Below are positions 46,328 through 54,972 of a stretch of 64,000 bases of DNA, in pieces. The notes under the pieces were generated by a model. The model ran no database searches and was not told where the DNA came from. It saw only the letters and a list, made by a program, of their open reading frames with translations. The position numbers and the translations under genes were made by a program. Source of the stretch: Alteromonadaceae bacterium (GTDB lineage Bacteria > Pseudomonadota > Gammaproteobacteria > Enterobacterales > Alteromonadaceae); the NCBI GenBank assembly GCA_014872785.1, contig WKFJ01000057.1, positions 21,169 through 85,168 on the forward strand. The letters run 5' to 3'. The first letter of the stretch is position 1, and each line of letters begins with the position of its first letter.

Positions 46328-47196
46328 TAGCCTTCAGTCCCTCTAGCGTCAGGGCAGGGATCTATCAGAGTTAAATTACCGTAGTAGCCGTCGTAATCTT
46401 GTTTCATTTGTTGCAGCAAACGTTGGATGCTGCATTTCAGTTCAGGATTCTTTTCTGCTGATTTTAAATACCATTTGCTACCACTGATTGAATCTTCGAG
46501 TGCTGTTCTATATGCGGCGGAAAACAACTCATTGTCGTTCTCAGACCAAAACGATGAAATCATGTCTACCTGACCAGTAGAAAGCAGATTGCGAAGTTGC
46601 GAATGGGATTTCGCATAGTTCAAATTCACCTGATTTTTGGTTAAGCCCAAGTTCTTAAGTAGTCGCATCGGCGCGATATGACCTGAGCGGCTGCTGGGGT
46701 AGTCCAAAATACCAATGCGTTTTCCTAGTAAGAATTCCTTGCTCAGAATTGGTTTTTCTTTACCGCCAATTAGGTACGCATTGTAATCACCATAAGAGGC
46801 TATTTCACGATAGCCATAGGTAATATCTGAATCAAATGCTCTAATAAAATTGTCTTTTATCATTACTAAGTCGGCAGAACCTTGCCCGACGAATTCGAAC
46901 ATCTCTTTTTCGTCAGGTTGCCAGTACGATTTGACTTTTCCGAATTGTTTGTTGACTTGTTTATCTTCACACAACGCATTCATTACGCGTTTTGCCATTT
47001 GTTGACTGTAGGTGACGATGGTGAGCTCGTCTGAGTGGCGACCGGAAACCGTTTGACATTCCGCGTCGAACTCTAATATGCGCGGCACAGCAATAACTTC
47101 ACCGGTGAAACTCAGGCGCGTAAATATCAACGTCAAGGCTGCACAGATCAAAAAAATCATTAAAAGTTGTGCTGAGGTTAATGGAAACAATTTCAC
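46327..47196 (-). CDS. PhnD-like periplasmic binding protein
   Basis: A 289-residue protein with an N-terminal membrane segment (residues 9-26) that may be an uncleaved anchor. The rest has the type 2 binding-protein layout of the phosphonate-binding/PhnD group: IVTYSQQMAKRVMNAL, SADLVMIKDNFIRAFD, LGKRIGILDYPSSRSGHIAPMRLL and VDMISSFWSENDNEL. Cysteines at positions including ECQTV, LCEDK and LKCSIQ could form disulfides. No ABC transporter is adjacent. It is translationally coupled to the membrane protein that follows, so the pair looks like a sensor rather than an uptake system. Confidence 0.75.
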   Translation of the reverse strand: MKLFPLTSAQLLMIFLICAALTLIFTRLSFTGEVIAVPRILEFDAECQTVSGRHSDELTIVTYSQQMAKRVMNALCEDKQVNKQFGKVKSYWQPDEKEMFEFVGQGSADLVMIKDNFIRAFDSDITYGYREIASYGDYNAYLIGGKEKPILSKEFLLGKRIGILDYPSSRSGHIAPMRLLKNLGLTKNQVNLNYAKSHSQLRNLLSTGQVDMISSFWSENDNELFSAAYRTALEDSISGSKWYLKSAEKNPELKCSIQRLLQQMKQDYDGYYGNLTLIDPCPDARGTEG

Positions 47197-47633
47197 GGTT
47201 ACGTAAAGGTGATTAGATTCAAAAACAGGCGATATTTGACCAGTTAGCTTTACTTATTGCAACCAGTAATATTACTGAAAAGTCTTAAGTCTTTGTTTTA
47301 TAAGGAATGTTAAAGAAAGATTATGAATATCTTTAAAGCCTTTCTGTTTCATCAGTAATTGAGAGAATAGCACCATCAAAATTCACTATTGCGATTGATG
47401 GCACTTTAGGTTTTTGGCAGCTTTTTAAAAACATCATTAATTTGTGTTGGAAAGGATTGTTTAAAAAAACTACAATCCAAAGAGCTGAGACAATGATTGA
47501 AGTGATAAGTTCATTTATCTGCAATAAAAAATAATTAGAATCCGCCGTGATTACAACGAGACGCGATAGCCTCACCATAAAAATCGCGCGGTATCTAGAG
47601 ATTTGATATACACACTTAAACTAGGAAAACACA
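47197..47633. other. 437-base intergenic region, no convincing gene
   Basis: It separates the divergent binding-protein-like gene and the TonB receptor. It is AT-rich. An 81-codon minus-strand reading frame (47333-47578) is not like any known family and has no ribosome binding site I can see. The promoter of the receptor gene should lie within the last 150 bases. Confidence 0.4.
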
Positions 47634-47939
47634 ATGTTTAAAAGTAATAAAGTAAGCAGTATTGCGCTTGCTGTAGCAATGTCAATCGGCGTTGCGAATA
47701 CAGCGTTTGCGCAAACTACTACCTCTTCAATCAGAGGTGATGTGGCAACCGAAGCTGGCTCTATCATGCAAGGTGCTACAGTTACTATCACTCACGTACC
47801 ATCAGGCACAGTATCTACCGCGACAACTAACGCAAGCGGTGTATTCTCCTCTCGTGGTTTGCGTGTTGGTGGTCCTTACAACATCACCATCAGTGGTGAC
47901 GGTTTCACTACTGTAGAAGTGAACAACGTATACTTGTGA
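47634..47939 (+). CDS. N-terminal piece of the Oar-like receptor (signal peptide and regulatory-like domain)
   Basis: The reading frame before the TGA codes for 101 residues: a signal peptide and a carboxypeptidase-regulatory-like beta-sandwich with GATVTITHVPSGTVS and TNASGVFSSRGLRVGGPY. It ends at TVEVNNVYL. The start has only a weak purine-rich stretch (AGGAAAA) upstream. On its own it would be an unattached periplasmic fragment. Confidence 0.5.
   Translation: MFKSNKVSSIALAVAMSIGVANTAFAQTTTSSIRGDVATEAGSIMQGATVTITHVPSGTVSTATTNASGVFSSRGLRVGGPYNITISGDGFTTVEVNNVYL
47937..47939 (+). other. In-frame TGA codon within the receptor gene
   Basis: The codons TAC TTG TGA CTT GAC CAA show the stop. 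Related receptors usually have an Arg-like residue here, so CGA to TGA is the simplest change. The base after the stop is C, a context in which UGA readthrough is relatively efficient in bacteria. No selenocysteine element is evident. Confidence 0.8.
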
Positions 47940-47996
47940 CTTGACCAAACATTCCAACTTCCTGTAACAGTTGAAGAAAAAGACGTAGAACGCGTA

Positions 47997-50861
47997 GTGG
48001 TAACTGGTACTCGTGCAGCAGCTGGTTTCTCTAACGAAGGTTTGAGCACAAGTCTAGGCTTAGAAGCACTTGGTGAAATCGCTTCAATTGACCGTGACAT
48101 TACTGATGCTGCTGAACTAGACCCATTCGCTGCGGTTAACGTTCAAAGCGGTGGCGCTAAAGAGCTAACTATTGCCGGTGCTAACAACCGTTTTAACTCT
48201 TTAACTATCGACGGTGTAGCGCTTAATGACCGTTTTGGTTTGAACGCAAACGGTTATCCAACTCAGCGCTCTCCAATTTCTTACGACGCTATCGAGTCTC
48301 TATCAATCCAAACTGCACCTTTTGACGTTGAATACAACGGTTTTACCGGCGGTACAATTAACGCAGTTACTAAATCTGGTACTAACGAATTCAAAGGTTC
48401 AGTAGGTTATTACTACACTGATGACGGCATGATTGGTGACGAGAATAACGACGACACGTTCAACTTCACTTTTGAAGAAGAAACCTTCGCGGCGACTCTT
48501 GGCGGTCCATTAATCAAAGACAAGATTTTCTTCTTCGTTGCATATGACAAGTATGAAGAAATAGCGCCTTTACAAGACGGTCCTGCTGGTTCTGGAGCGT
48601 TGAATGAAGCTGCTGGTATTACTGCTGATGATGTTGCTGAAGTAGCAAGCATTGTTTCAAGTGTTTGGGGCTTTGACGTAGGCGGCTTCAACAAGAGCCC
48701 AGCAGAAGATGAGAAAGTTCTTGCTAATATCGATTGGAACATCAACCAAGACCACCGTGCTAAGTTCACTTACATCAGCACTGAAGGTAATACTATCCGT
48801 GAGCAAAGAGGTAATAACTTCACATTGCCACGTGGTGAGGTGTTAGGTGCATCTTCAGCTTGGTATGACCGCTCTGAGAAAATTGAAAGTTTCATCGGCC
48901 ACGTATTCTCTGACTGGACAGCTGACTTCTCGACTGAATTCAAGATCGCAAGCACGACTCAAGAAACCGGTCAAAATTCTCTAAACGGTGCTGAGTTCCC
49001 TAACTTCGGTGTTTTCATTCGTGAATTTGAAGGTGATGACTACTTCTTGAGCATCGGTCCTGACCGCTTCCGTCACGGTAATGAACTAGACCAAGAATTC
49101 ATGAACTACAAGTTCAAAGCTGAATATGTACTAGGTGACCATATCCTAAAAGCGGGTTACGAGCGTGAAGAAGTAGATGTAGATAATCTATTTGCTCAAA
49201 ACTCTGAAGGTTCTTACTACTTCGCGAGCTTGGATGATCTGCGTAACGCGATTGCATCAGAAGTTAGCTACAACAACGCTGTAACTAACAATGAAAATGA
49301 CCTTCGCGCCAAGTGGGGATACAACTACAATGCAATTTACATCCAAGATTCTTGGGATGTTAATGGTGACCTAATCATCGACGCTGGTTTGCGCTATGAC
49401 TGGTATGAGTCAGAAGGTTCTATTCGTGAAAACCAAAACTTCGTTAACCGTTATGGTTACAGCAATGCTAACGATATCGATGGTTTAGACGTACTTCTCC
49501 CTCGTGTTTCTTTCAAGTGGACACCTACTCTTGATACAACTATTCGAGGTGGTTTAGGTCGCTTCTCTGGTGGTTCACCGGGTGTATGGATTTCAAACAG
49601 CTACTCAAATGATGGTGTTATTTCTGACGGCACTTTCGCAGAAGGAACAATTGCAGTACCGACAACTCCAGATTCTGCAACTGGCCAGTACATTCCACAG
49701 GATCTGCTAAATCAATTAGCAAACGAAGCTCCTGACGGTTCTGTTAACGCGTTAAGTCCTGATTTTGAAATTCCAACTACTATCAAACTAAGCCTAGGTG
49801 TTGCACACGAGACTGACATTCCAGGGCTTGGTGAAGAGTGGTTACTATCTGCTGACTTCTTGTACAACAAGTTAGAAAATGCTTCTTATTGGTATGACCA
49901 ACGTTGTGAAAACCCTGTTGGCACAGCCCCTGATGGACGTGGTGTTTACGATTGTGGTAGCGACCTTGATGGTGACGGTAGAAGAGATCCAGAAGCTATT
50001 GTTGTAGGTTCTGTTGATGACGGTGATAGCATGTTGTTCGCTGTTTCAGCAACGAAGTTCTGGGATACCAAATACGGTGAGTTCGACATTTTCACCAGCT
50101 ATACTCATGCTGACGTTGAAGATGTAGGCTACGGTACTTCATCTACTGCGACTTCAAACTACTCTGACTTTGCAGCTTATGACCGTCAGTCGCCTCGCGC
50201 TGGCACTTCAAACTACCAGACAGAGCACTTATTCAAAATTCGCTTTAACTGGTCTAAAGAGCTAATTGAAGGTTATGAGACTAAGGTTTCTATTTTCGGA
50301 ACTCGTCGTTCAGGTCAACCATACAGCTACACGTTCAGTGAAAATAACAACTGTGTGCTTGACGTAGGTGGCGGTCGCTGTGCACGTGAAAGCCGTAACG
50401 ATGACGCGGGTCACTTGTTGTATGTACCTTCAGGTCCTAGCGATCCATTGTTCGCAGCAACGTCATTCGGTGGTGATGCAGCAGAGCAACAAGCATTCTT
50501 CGACTATATCAACAGCTCAGAGCTAGCTCAGTACGCCGGTGGTATTGCTCCGCGTAATGGTGATAACTCTGCGTGGTCAACAATCGTTGATGTTAGACTT
50601 CAGCAAGAATTGCCTGCGTTCCACAAAGACCACAGATTCAGATTGTTCTTGGATATCGAAAACTTCGGTAACCTACTTAACTCTGACTGGGGTCGTATCG
50701 AGCGTACTCGCTACGAGTATGAAAGAGACGTAGTTTCTGCTCAAATCGTTAACGGTCAATATGAATACTTCAACCTTAACAGCGATAGCAGCATTAAGAA
50801 CCTAGAAGTTCTTTCACAGTCTGTATGGCAGGTTCAGTTCGGTCTGAAGTACGACTTCTAA
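47997..50861 (+). CDS. Plug and barrel part of the Oar-like TonB-dependent receptor
   Basis: After the TGA the open frame gives 954 residues from a GTG at 47997, though this start lacks a ribosome binding site and a signal peptide. It contains the plug domain with IAGANNRFNSLTIDGV and the barrel with many aromatic-ended strands, and ends FGLKYDF. If not read through from 47634, this part could not be exported. Codon use is that of a highly expressed gene (many GGT, AAC, GAC codons). Confidence 0.55.
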   Translation: MVTGTRAAAGFSNEGLSTSLGLEALGEIASIDRDITDAAELDPFAAVNVQSGGAKELTIAGANNRFNSLTIDGVALNDRFGLNANGYPTQRSPISYDAIESLSIQTAPFDVEYNGFTGGTINAVTKSGTNEFKGSVGYYYTDDGMIGDENNDDTFNFTFEEETFAATLGGPLIKDKIFFFVAYDKYEEIAPLQDGPAGSGALNEAAGITADDVAEVASIVSSVWGFDVGGFNKSPAEDEKVLANIDWNINQDHRAKFTYISTEGNTIREQRGNNFTLPRGEVLGASSAWYDRSEKIESFIGHVFSDWTADFSTEFKIASTTQETGQNSLNGAEFPNFGVFIREFEGDDYFLSIGPDRFRHGNELDQEFMNYKFKAEYVLGDHILKAGYEREEVDVDNLFAQNSEGSYYFASLDDLRNAIASEVSYNNAVTNNENDLRAKWGYNYNAIYIQDSWDVNGDLIIDAGLRYDWYESEGSIRENQNFVNRYGYSNANDIDGLDVLLPRVSFKWTPTLDTTIRGGLGRFSGGSPGVWISNSYSNDGVISDGTFAEGTIAVPTTPDSATGQYIPQDLLNQLANEAPDGSVNALSPDFEIPTTIKLSLGVAHETDIPGLGEEWLLSADFLYNKLENASYWYDQRCENPVGTAPDGRGVYDCGSDLDGDGRRDPEAIVVGSVDDGDSMLFAVSATKFWDTKYGEFDIFTSYTHADVEDVGYGTSSTATSNYSDFAAYDRQSPRAGTSNYQTEHLFKIRFNWSKELIEGYETKVSIFGTRRSGQPYSYTFSENNNCVLDVGGGRCARESRNDDAGHLLYVPSGPSDPLFAATSFGGDAAEQQAFFDYINSSELAQYAGGIAPRNGDNSAWSTIVDVRLQQELPAFHKDHRFRLFLDIENFGNLLNSDWGRIERTRYEYERDVVSAQIVNGQYEYFNLNSDSSIKNLEVLSQSVWQVQFGLKYDF

Positions 50862-50920
50862 GTTGAACTGTAGCCGCTGGGCTAAAACATTGCCCATGAG
50901 GTAGTGTAAAATAGTTGGAA

Positions 50921-50946
50921 AGCCCTCCTGTCGGAGGGCTTTTTTA
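50921..50946 (+). terminator. Rho-independent terminator after the TonB receptor gene
   Basis: AGCCCTCC TGTC GGAGGGCT followed by a T-run. It separates the receptor transcript from the RiPP locus. Confidence 0.92.
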
Positions 50947-51140
50947 CTTCTGCCATGTAATAACTTTTTCACAACTTATTGTCCTGTTGCGTTTACTGAA
51001 TTTTGTTCACTAAAAGTAAACCCTGAACTTGTCCCATAGTTTATTCCTACAGACTTTAATCCTATTCAATGCATTGTGATTTACGCTAGACTGGTAAAAA
51101 AATTATTTACCAAGGATTGGTGTTATTAAGAGGTTTACAA

Positions 51141-52394
51141 GTGGAAGGGAATTTATTTAGAAAATCGGCGGTGGAACATCAGAAGGATAGGCTACTAGGT
51201 GAGGTATTGGTTAAGCCGCCTGTGCGTCTGTCGTTAGTTGCTGTGTTTATCACCATTTGGGTTGTACTAGTTGTACTGTGGCTTTCGACTAGCTCTTACA
51301 CCAGAAAAGAGTCTGTTACAGGCTGGCTAGAGCCTAATCAGGGGTTAATCAAAGTTTTTGCTGATGCTAACAACGGCAGGGTGAAACAAGTATTAGTTTC
51401 CGAAGGACAATCGGTAGTAAAAGACCAACCTTTGCTCGTTATCAATGGTGATCGGGTTTTATCTACGGGTGTACATTTGGAGCAGGAATTGCTTCGTCAG
51501 TATGAACAACAATCAAGACTGCTTGATCAGCAGCTATCCCGAACAAGCGCCGTCTATTCACTGCGCATGCAGGATGTTGAACAACAGATTGTCGCGACGG
51601 AGTTAGAACTAAAACAAGTCATGGAGCAAGTGGTTTTGTATCAGGAACGCTATGACCTGATCGCAAAGCGCAATATAGAATATAACGAAATGCGTGATTC
51701 GGGTCATTTGGCGCGACTGGAATTTGATTCAGCGTTACGCGAAGAGTTATCCGTGAAGGGCGATTTAAAAGAAGTTCAAAGACTCGAAGTAATACAGCGC
51801 AATAATTTACAGCAATTGAAAACGCAAAAAGTGTTGTTGCCGCAAGAAAAGGATAATGAGCTCGCCACCATCAAAAGTCGCTTAAGTGATATAGCGCTGC
51901 AAATTGCACAAATTCATGGCCAAAGAGCTTACGTCATCAAAGCTACACAATCAGGTGTTGTTTCAAACATACAGATAAATGAAGGGCAGTTTACCCAAAC
52001 TAATCTGCCATTAATGACTATCACTCCTACAGATTCCCAGCTCATCGCAAAACTCATCATTCCAGTGCGCTCGGCTGGTTTTGTAGAAAAAGAACAAGGA
52101 CTTGATATTCGCTTTGATGCTTTTCCTTATCAGAAATTTGGGATTCACAAGGGGAAAATCACGGCAATTGCAGACTCAGTGCTAATGCCTAATGAATTCA
52201 AATTTTTGCCGGTCACCGCGCGTGAACCTGTGTATTTGGTGACGGCGACTTTGCAAAATGCTCAAGTTTCGGCTTATGGTAAGCAAATGATGTTGCGTTC
52301 AGGCATGACGCTGTCGGCTGATGTTTTGTTATCTGATAGAACCTTACTTGAGTGGTTGTTAGAACCGATTTACAGCATCAAAGGGAGGTTGTGA
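51141..52394 (+). CDS. HlyD-family membrane fusion protein of a peptide exporter
   Basis: A 417-residue adaptor of a type I, bacteriocin-type exporter. One membrane helix lies near residues 31-51, followed by WLEPNQGLIKVFADANNGRVKQVLVSEGQ (first lipoyl half), a long helical coiled-coil hairpin (about 115-260), the second lipoyl half YVIKATQSGVVSNIQINEGQ and a beta-barrel region. I chose GTG at 51141: AAGAGG lies seven bases upstream, whereas the upstream TTG (51117) has its purine tract touching the start. It is two bases before the C39 ABC exporter start and would bridge it to an outer-membrane channel. Confidence 0.9.
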   Translation: MEGNLFRKSAVEHQKDRLLGEVLVKPPVRLSLVAVFITIWVVLVVLWLSTSSYTRKESVTGWLEPNQGLIKVFADANNGRVKQVLVSEGQSVVKDQPLLVINGDRVLSTGVHLEQELLRQYEQQSRLLDQQLSRTSAVYSLRMQDVEQQIVATELELKQVMEQVVLYQERYDLIAKRNIEYNEMRDSGHLARLEFDSALREELSVKGDLKEVQRLEVIQRNNLQQLKTQKVLLPQEKDNELATIKSRLSDIALQIAQIHGQRAYVIKATQSGVVSNIQINEGQFTQTNLPLMTITPTDSQLIAKLIIPVRSAGFVEKEQGLDIRFDAFPYQKFGIHKGKITAIADSVLMPNEFKFLPVTAREPVYLVTATLQNAQVSAYGKQMMLRSGMTLSADVLLSDRTLLEWLLEPIYSIKGRL

Positions 52395-52396
52395 AT

Positions 52397-54574
52397 ATGA
52401 CAGCCTCTATACAAACAAATCATTCAGTCACCAATCTCCTGCAATTTTCATTCGGTCGCAAACTGCCTGTTATTTTACAAACGGAAGCGGCCGAGTGTGG
52501 CTTAAGTTGCTTGGCAATGATTGCAGGTTTCCATGGTCTGGAGACCGATCTAACTACTTTACGTCGGCGTTTTTCTATTTCGGCTCACGGTGCTACTTTA
52601 AAGCAGATTATCGACATTGCGTCACAATTAAACCTTTCATCGAGAGCACTAAAGTTAGACTTAGATCAGCTACCAAATTTACAAATGCCCTGTGTCCTAC
52701 ACTGGGAAATGAAGCATTTTGTCGTACTTAAACAAGTCAAAGATGAAGGGGTAATTATCCATGACCCGGCAGTGGGCGAGCGTAAACTATCATTGTCTGA
52801 GGTTGATAAACTATTCACTGGAGTAGCGCTGGAGCTAACTCCTAATAGTGAATTTACACCTGAAGTCCAAAAACAGACGCTGCGCTTTTCGCATTTCTGG
52901 CAACGTATCGTTGGTTTGAAGAGAAGTTTAGGTTTGATTCTACTCCTATCGTTTCTTCTGCAGGTTTTTGCTATTGCTTCACCGTATTATATGCAAACCG
53001 TTGTTGACGACGTTATTCTCAGACAAGACCATAATTTGTTGCTAGTGCTTGCAATAGGCTTCGGTTTACTCCTGTTAATCGATACATTCACAACCTATAT
53101 CAGACGTATTGTGGTGCTAAATCTGTCTAGTAGCTTGAACCTACAAATGAGCGCCAATGTCTTTCATCACCTTATAAGACTGCCACTTGATTATTTCTTA
53201 AAACGCCACATGGGCGATGTTGTGTCGCGGTTTGGTTCGTTGGCAACTATTAGAGAACTTATGACAAACGGCATTGTGGCCGTGGTTGTAGACGGCGTTA
53301 TGGCGATTATCGTGTTATTGGTGATGTTTTTTTATGACGTCCAGTTGACCTTTATAGTGATGGGCATAGTCGCACTTTACGCATTGTTGCGGTTTTTATT
53401 ATATCGGCCAATTCATCTATTAAACGAAGAGCGTATTGTCGCTTCGGCAAAAGAAAACTCTCATTTTATGGAATCAGTTAGAGCTATTCAGACAATAAAG
53501 CTGTTTGGCAAAGAAACTGATAGACAGTGCCAATGTCAAAATAAATTGGCTGATGCGATGAATAAGGATATCCAACTCAATCGGTGGGAAATTGCTTTTG
53601 AAATGGCAAACAAGGTGTTATTTGGCTTGGAGAACATTTTGATCATGTATTTCGCGGCGACTGCAGTAATGGGGAATCTGATGTCTGTCGGGATGTTATT
53701 CGCGTTCATCAGTTATAAGGCGCGTTTTATTGGCTCAATGGATGTACTTATTGCGAAATGGATAGAATTTAAAATGTTGAAAGTGCATTTCGAACGATTA
53801 GCTGATGTTGTTTTTACCGAACAAGATGAAAATATTCACACCGAAACGGTCTTAACGGTGGCCGCGAAAAACAACGACACGAATAACCAAACTCTTTCGG
53901 GTTCCATTGAGCTAAAAGCGATCACCTATCAATACAGTCCTCTTGAGGCGCCTATTTTTTCGGATCTAGACCTAAAAATTAATGCCGGTGAAACCGTCGC
54001 AATCATCGGTGCAAGTGGATGCGGTAAAAGTACGTTAATCCGCTGCCTAATGGGGCTGGTCAAGCCAACTTCAGGCGAAATTCTGATTGACGAAAAGCCC
54101 ATTTCGCAAATTCCTGATTTTCGACAACAGATCTCTGGAGTGCTGCAAGACGACCAATTACTCAGTGGTTCTATTGCGGAAAACATTGCCTGCTTCAATG
54201 CCAATATTGATTTACAACGGGTTGTTATGTGTGCCCAACTAGCCTGTATACATGAGGAGATAATACGAACCTCTATGCAATATAACACCCTTGTTGGCGA
54301 TATGGGAACCAGTCTCAGCGGTGGACAAAAACAACGTATTCTGCTTGCCAGAGCGTTCTACAAACAACCCAAAATACTGTTCATGGACGAGGCAACTAGC
54401 CATTTAGATGTCGCCAACGAAATGCAGATAAACGCGCATATTAAGCAACTAAAAATGACTCGGATTGTCATTGCCCACAGACCCGAAACAATAAATTCAG
54501 CAGACCGTGTTTTGATGTTTCAGGAGGGCAAACTGGTACAAGTTAAACAAACGGCAATTAAGGAAGACGAATGA
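52397..54574 (+). CDS. C39-peptidase ABC exporter (bacteriocin/RiPP type)
   Basis: A 725-residue peptidase-containing ABC transporter that removes double-glycine leaders and exports the peptide. The N-terminal C39 domain has the catalytic Cys34 in QTEAAECGLSCLAMI, His107 in MKHFVVL and Asp123 in HDPAVGE. Six membrane helices follow (about residues 170-440), then the ATPase with GASGCGKST, LSGGQKQR and ILFMDEATS. ATG at 52397 is supported by GGGAGG eight bases upstream. It is clustered with the HlyD adaptor (two-base gap), a short LuxR-type protein (overlap) and a GG-leader precursor, which is its likely substrate. Confidence 0.94.
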   Translation: MTASIQTNHSVTNLLQFSFGRKLPVILQTEAAECGLSCLAMIAGFHGLETDLTTLRRRFSISAHGATLKQIIDIASQLNLSSRALKLDLDQLPNLQMPCVLHWEMKHFVVLKQVKDEGVIIHDPAVGERKLSLSEVDKLFTGVALELTPNSEFTPEVQKQTLRFSHFWQRIVGLKRSLGLILLLSFLLQVFAIASPYYMQTVVDDVILRQDHNLLLVLAIGFGLLLLIDTFTTYIRRIVVLNLSSSLNLQMSANVFHHLIRLPLDYFLKRHMGDVVSRFGSLATIRELMTNGIVAVVVDGVMAIIVLLVMFFYDVQLTFIVMGIVALYALLRFLLYRPIHLLNEERIVASAKENSHFMESVRAIQTIKLFGKETDRQCQCQNKLADAMNKDIQLNRWEIAFEMANKVLFGLENILIMYFAATAVMGNLMSVGMLFAFISYKARFIGSMDVLIAKWIEFKMLKVHFERLADVVFTEQDENIHTETVLTVAAKNNDTNNQTLSGSIELKAITYQYSPLEAPIFSDLDLKINAGETVAIIGASGCGKSTLIRCLMGLVKPTSGEILIDEKPISQIPDFRQQISGVLQDDQLLSGSIAENIACFNANIDLQRVVMCAQLACIHEEIIRTSMQYNTLVGDMGTSLSGGQKQRILLARAFYKQPKILFMDEATSHLDVANEMQINAHIKQLKMTRIVIAHRPETINSADRVLMFQEGKLVQVKQTAIKEDE

Positions 54575-54801
54575 TGAATCAAATACAAGTTCAACTGGGC
54601 GAGTTATCGTGTCGAGAAAGCCAAGTTTTGAATCATATATTGTCCGGTAAAAGTAATAAATCAATCGCCAATGTAATGCATTTGTCGGAGCGTACTATTA
54701 AGTTTCACTGCACTAATATATATCGAAAACTCAATGTCTCAAGTCGACAATTTTTGCTGGCTAAAATGGCGCAAAAACTGTACCTGAGTACAGCTGAATA
54801 A
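54571..54801 (+). CDS. Short LuxR-type DNA-binding protein
   Basis: A 76-residue protein made only of a LuxR/GerE helix-turn-helix: LSCRESQVLNHILSGKSNKSIANVM and SERTIKFHCTNIYRKL. No receiver or ligand-binding domain is present. Its ATG overlaps the ABC exporter stop (a second ATG at 54574 is possible), so it is cotranscribed with the exporter and precedes the precursor gene. A local regulatory role at this cluster is inferred. Confidence 0.85.
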   Translation: MMNQIQVQLGELSCRESQVLNHILSGKSNKSIANVMHLSERTIKFHCTNIYRKLNVSSRQFLLAKMAQKLYLSTAE

Positions 54802-54875
54802 CATGCTTTTATCATTGATAATTAGATTGATTTTTAGATTTGCGTAAGACTTTTTAGACTAAAGTTGCGCAGATT

Positions 54876-54930
54876 CTCAAAAGCAAAATTTGAGTGAGAG
54901 GCCGATTAGGAAAACGGCTTTCTGCTCAAA
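54876..54930 (+). promoter_or_regulatory. Two mutually exclusive hairpins in the precursor leader
   Basis: TTTGAG (54889-54894) can pair with CTCAAA at 54876-54881, or with a second CTCAAA at 54925-54930. The second option extends to a 16-bp stem, 54889-54904 with 54915-54930, containing several G-U pairs and one mismatch, around a 10-base loop. The precursor ribosome binding site is 30 bases downstream. There is no T-run after the long stem, so it is not a plain terminator. It may stabilise the mRNA 5' end after processing or act as a switch. Confidence 0.5.
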
Positions 54931-54972
54931 AGACAACTTAATGGATTAATAGTTACATTTAAGGAGAAAATT

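Larger units (their letters stand above)
47634..50861 (+). pseudogene. Oar-like TonB-dependent receptor interrupted by one in-frame TGA
   Basis: Read through, this is a 1075-residue outer-membrane receptor with a signal peptide (AFAQ near residue 27), an N-terminal carboxypeptidase regulatory-like beta domain, a plug domain (VVVTGTRAAAG to GGTINAVTKSGTN) and a large beta-barrel ending in FGLKYDF. A single TGA at 47937-47939 interrupts it; the frame continues in the same register on both sides without any other stop or shift. The upstream piece is 47634-47939 and the next start in frame is GTG at 47997. TonB-dependent function would need the full protein. The intact flanks suggest a recent CGA-to-TGA change, a sequencing error, or readthrough. 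Confidence 0.75.

Noticed and set aside
47333..47578. 81-codon minus-strand reading frame in the gap before the TonB receptor
   Set aside because: No ribosome binding site, no recognisable family, and the composition looks like AT-rich intergenic sequence.
47937..47939. TGA as a selenocysteine codon
   Set aside because: Receptor families of this type do not use selenocysteine, no SECIS-like hairpin is evident directly after the codon, and CGA to TGA is a simpler explanation.
51117..51140. TTG start at 51117 for the HlyD-type adaptor
   Set aside because: The purine tract touches the start codon with no spacing, whereas GTG at 51141 has AAGAGG at the proper distance.
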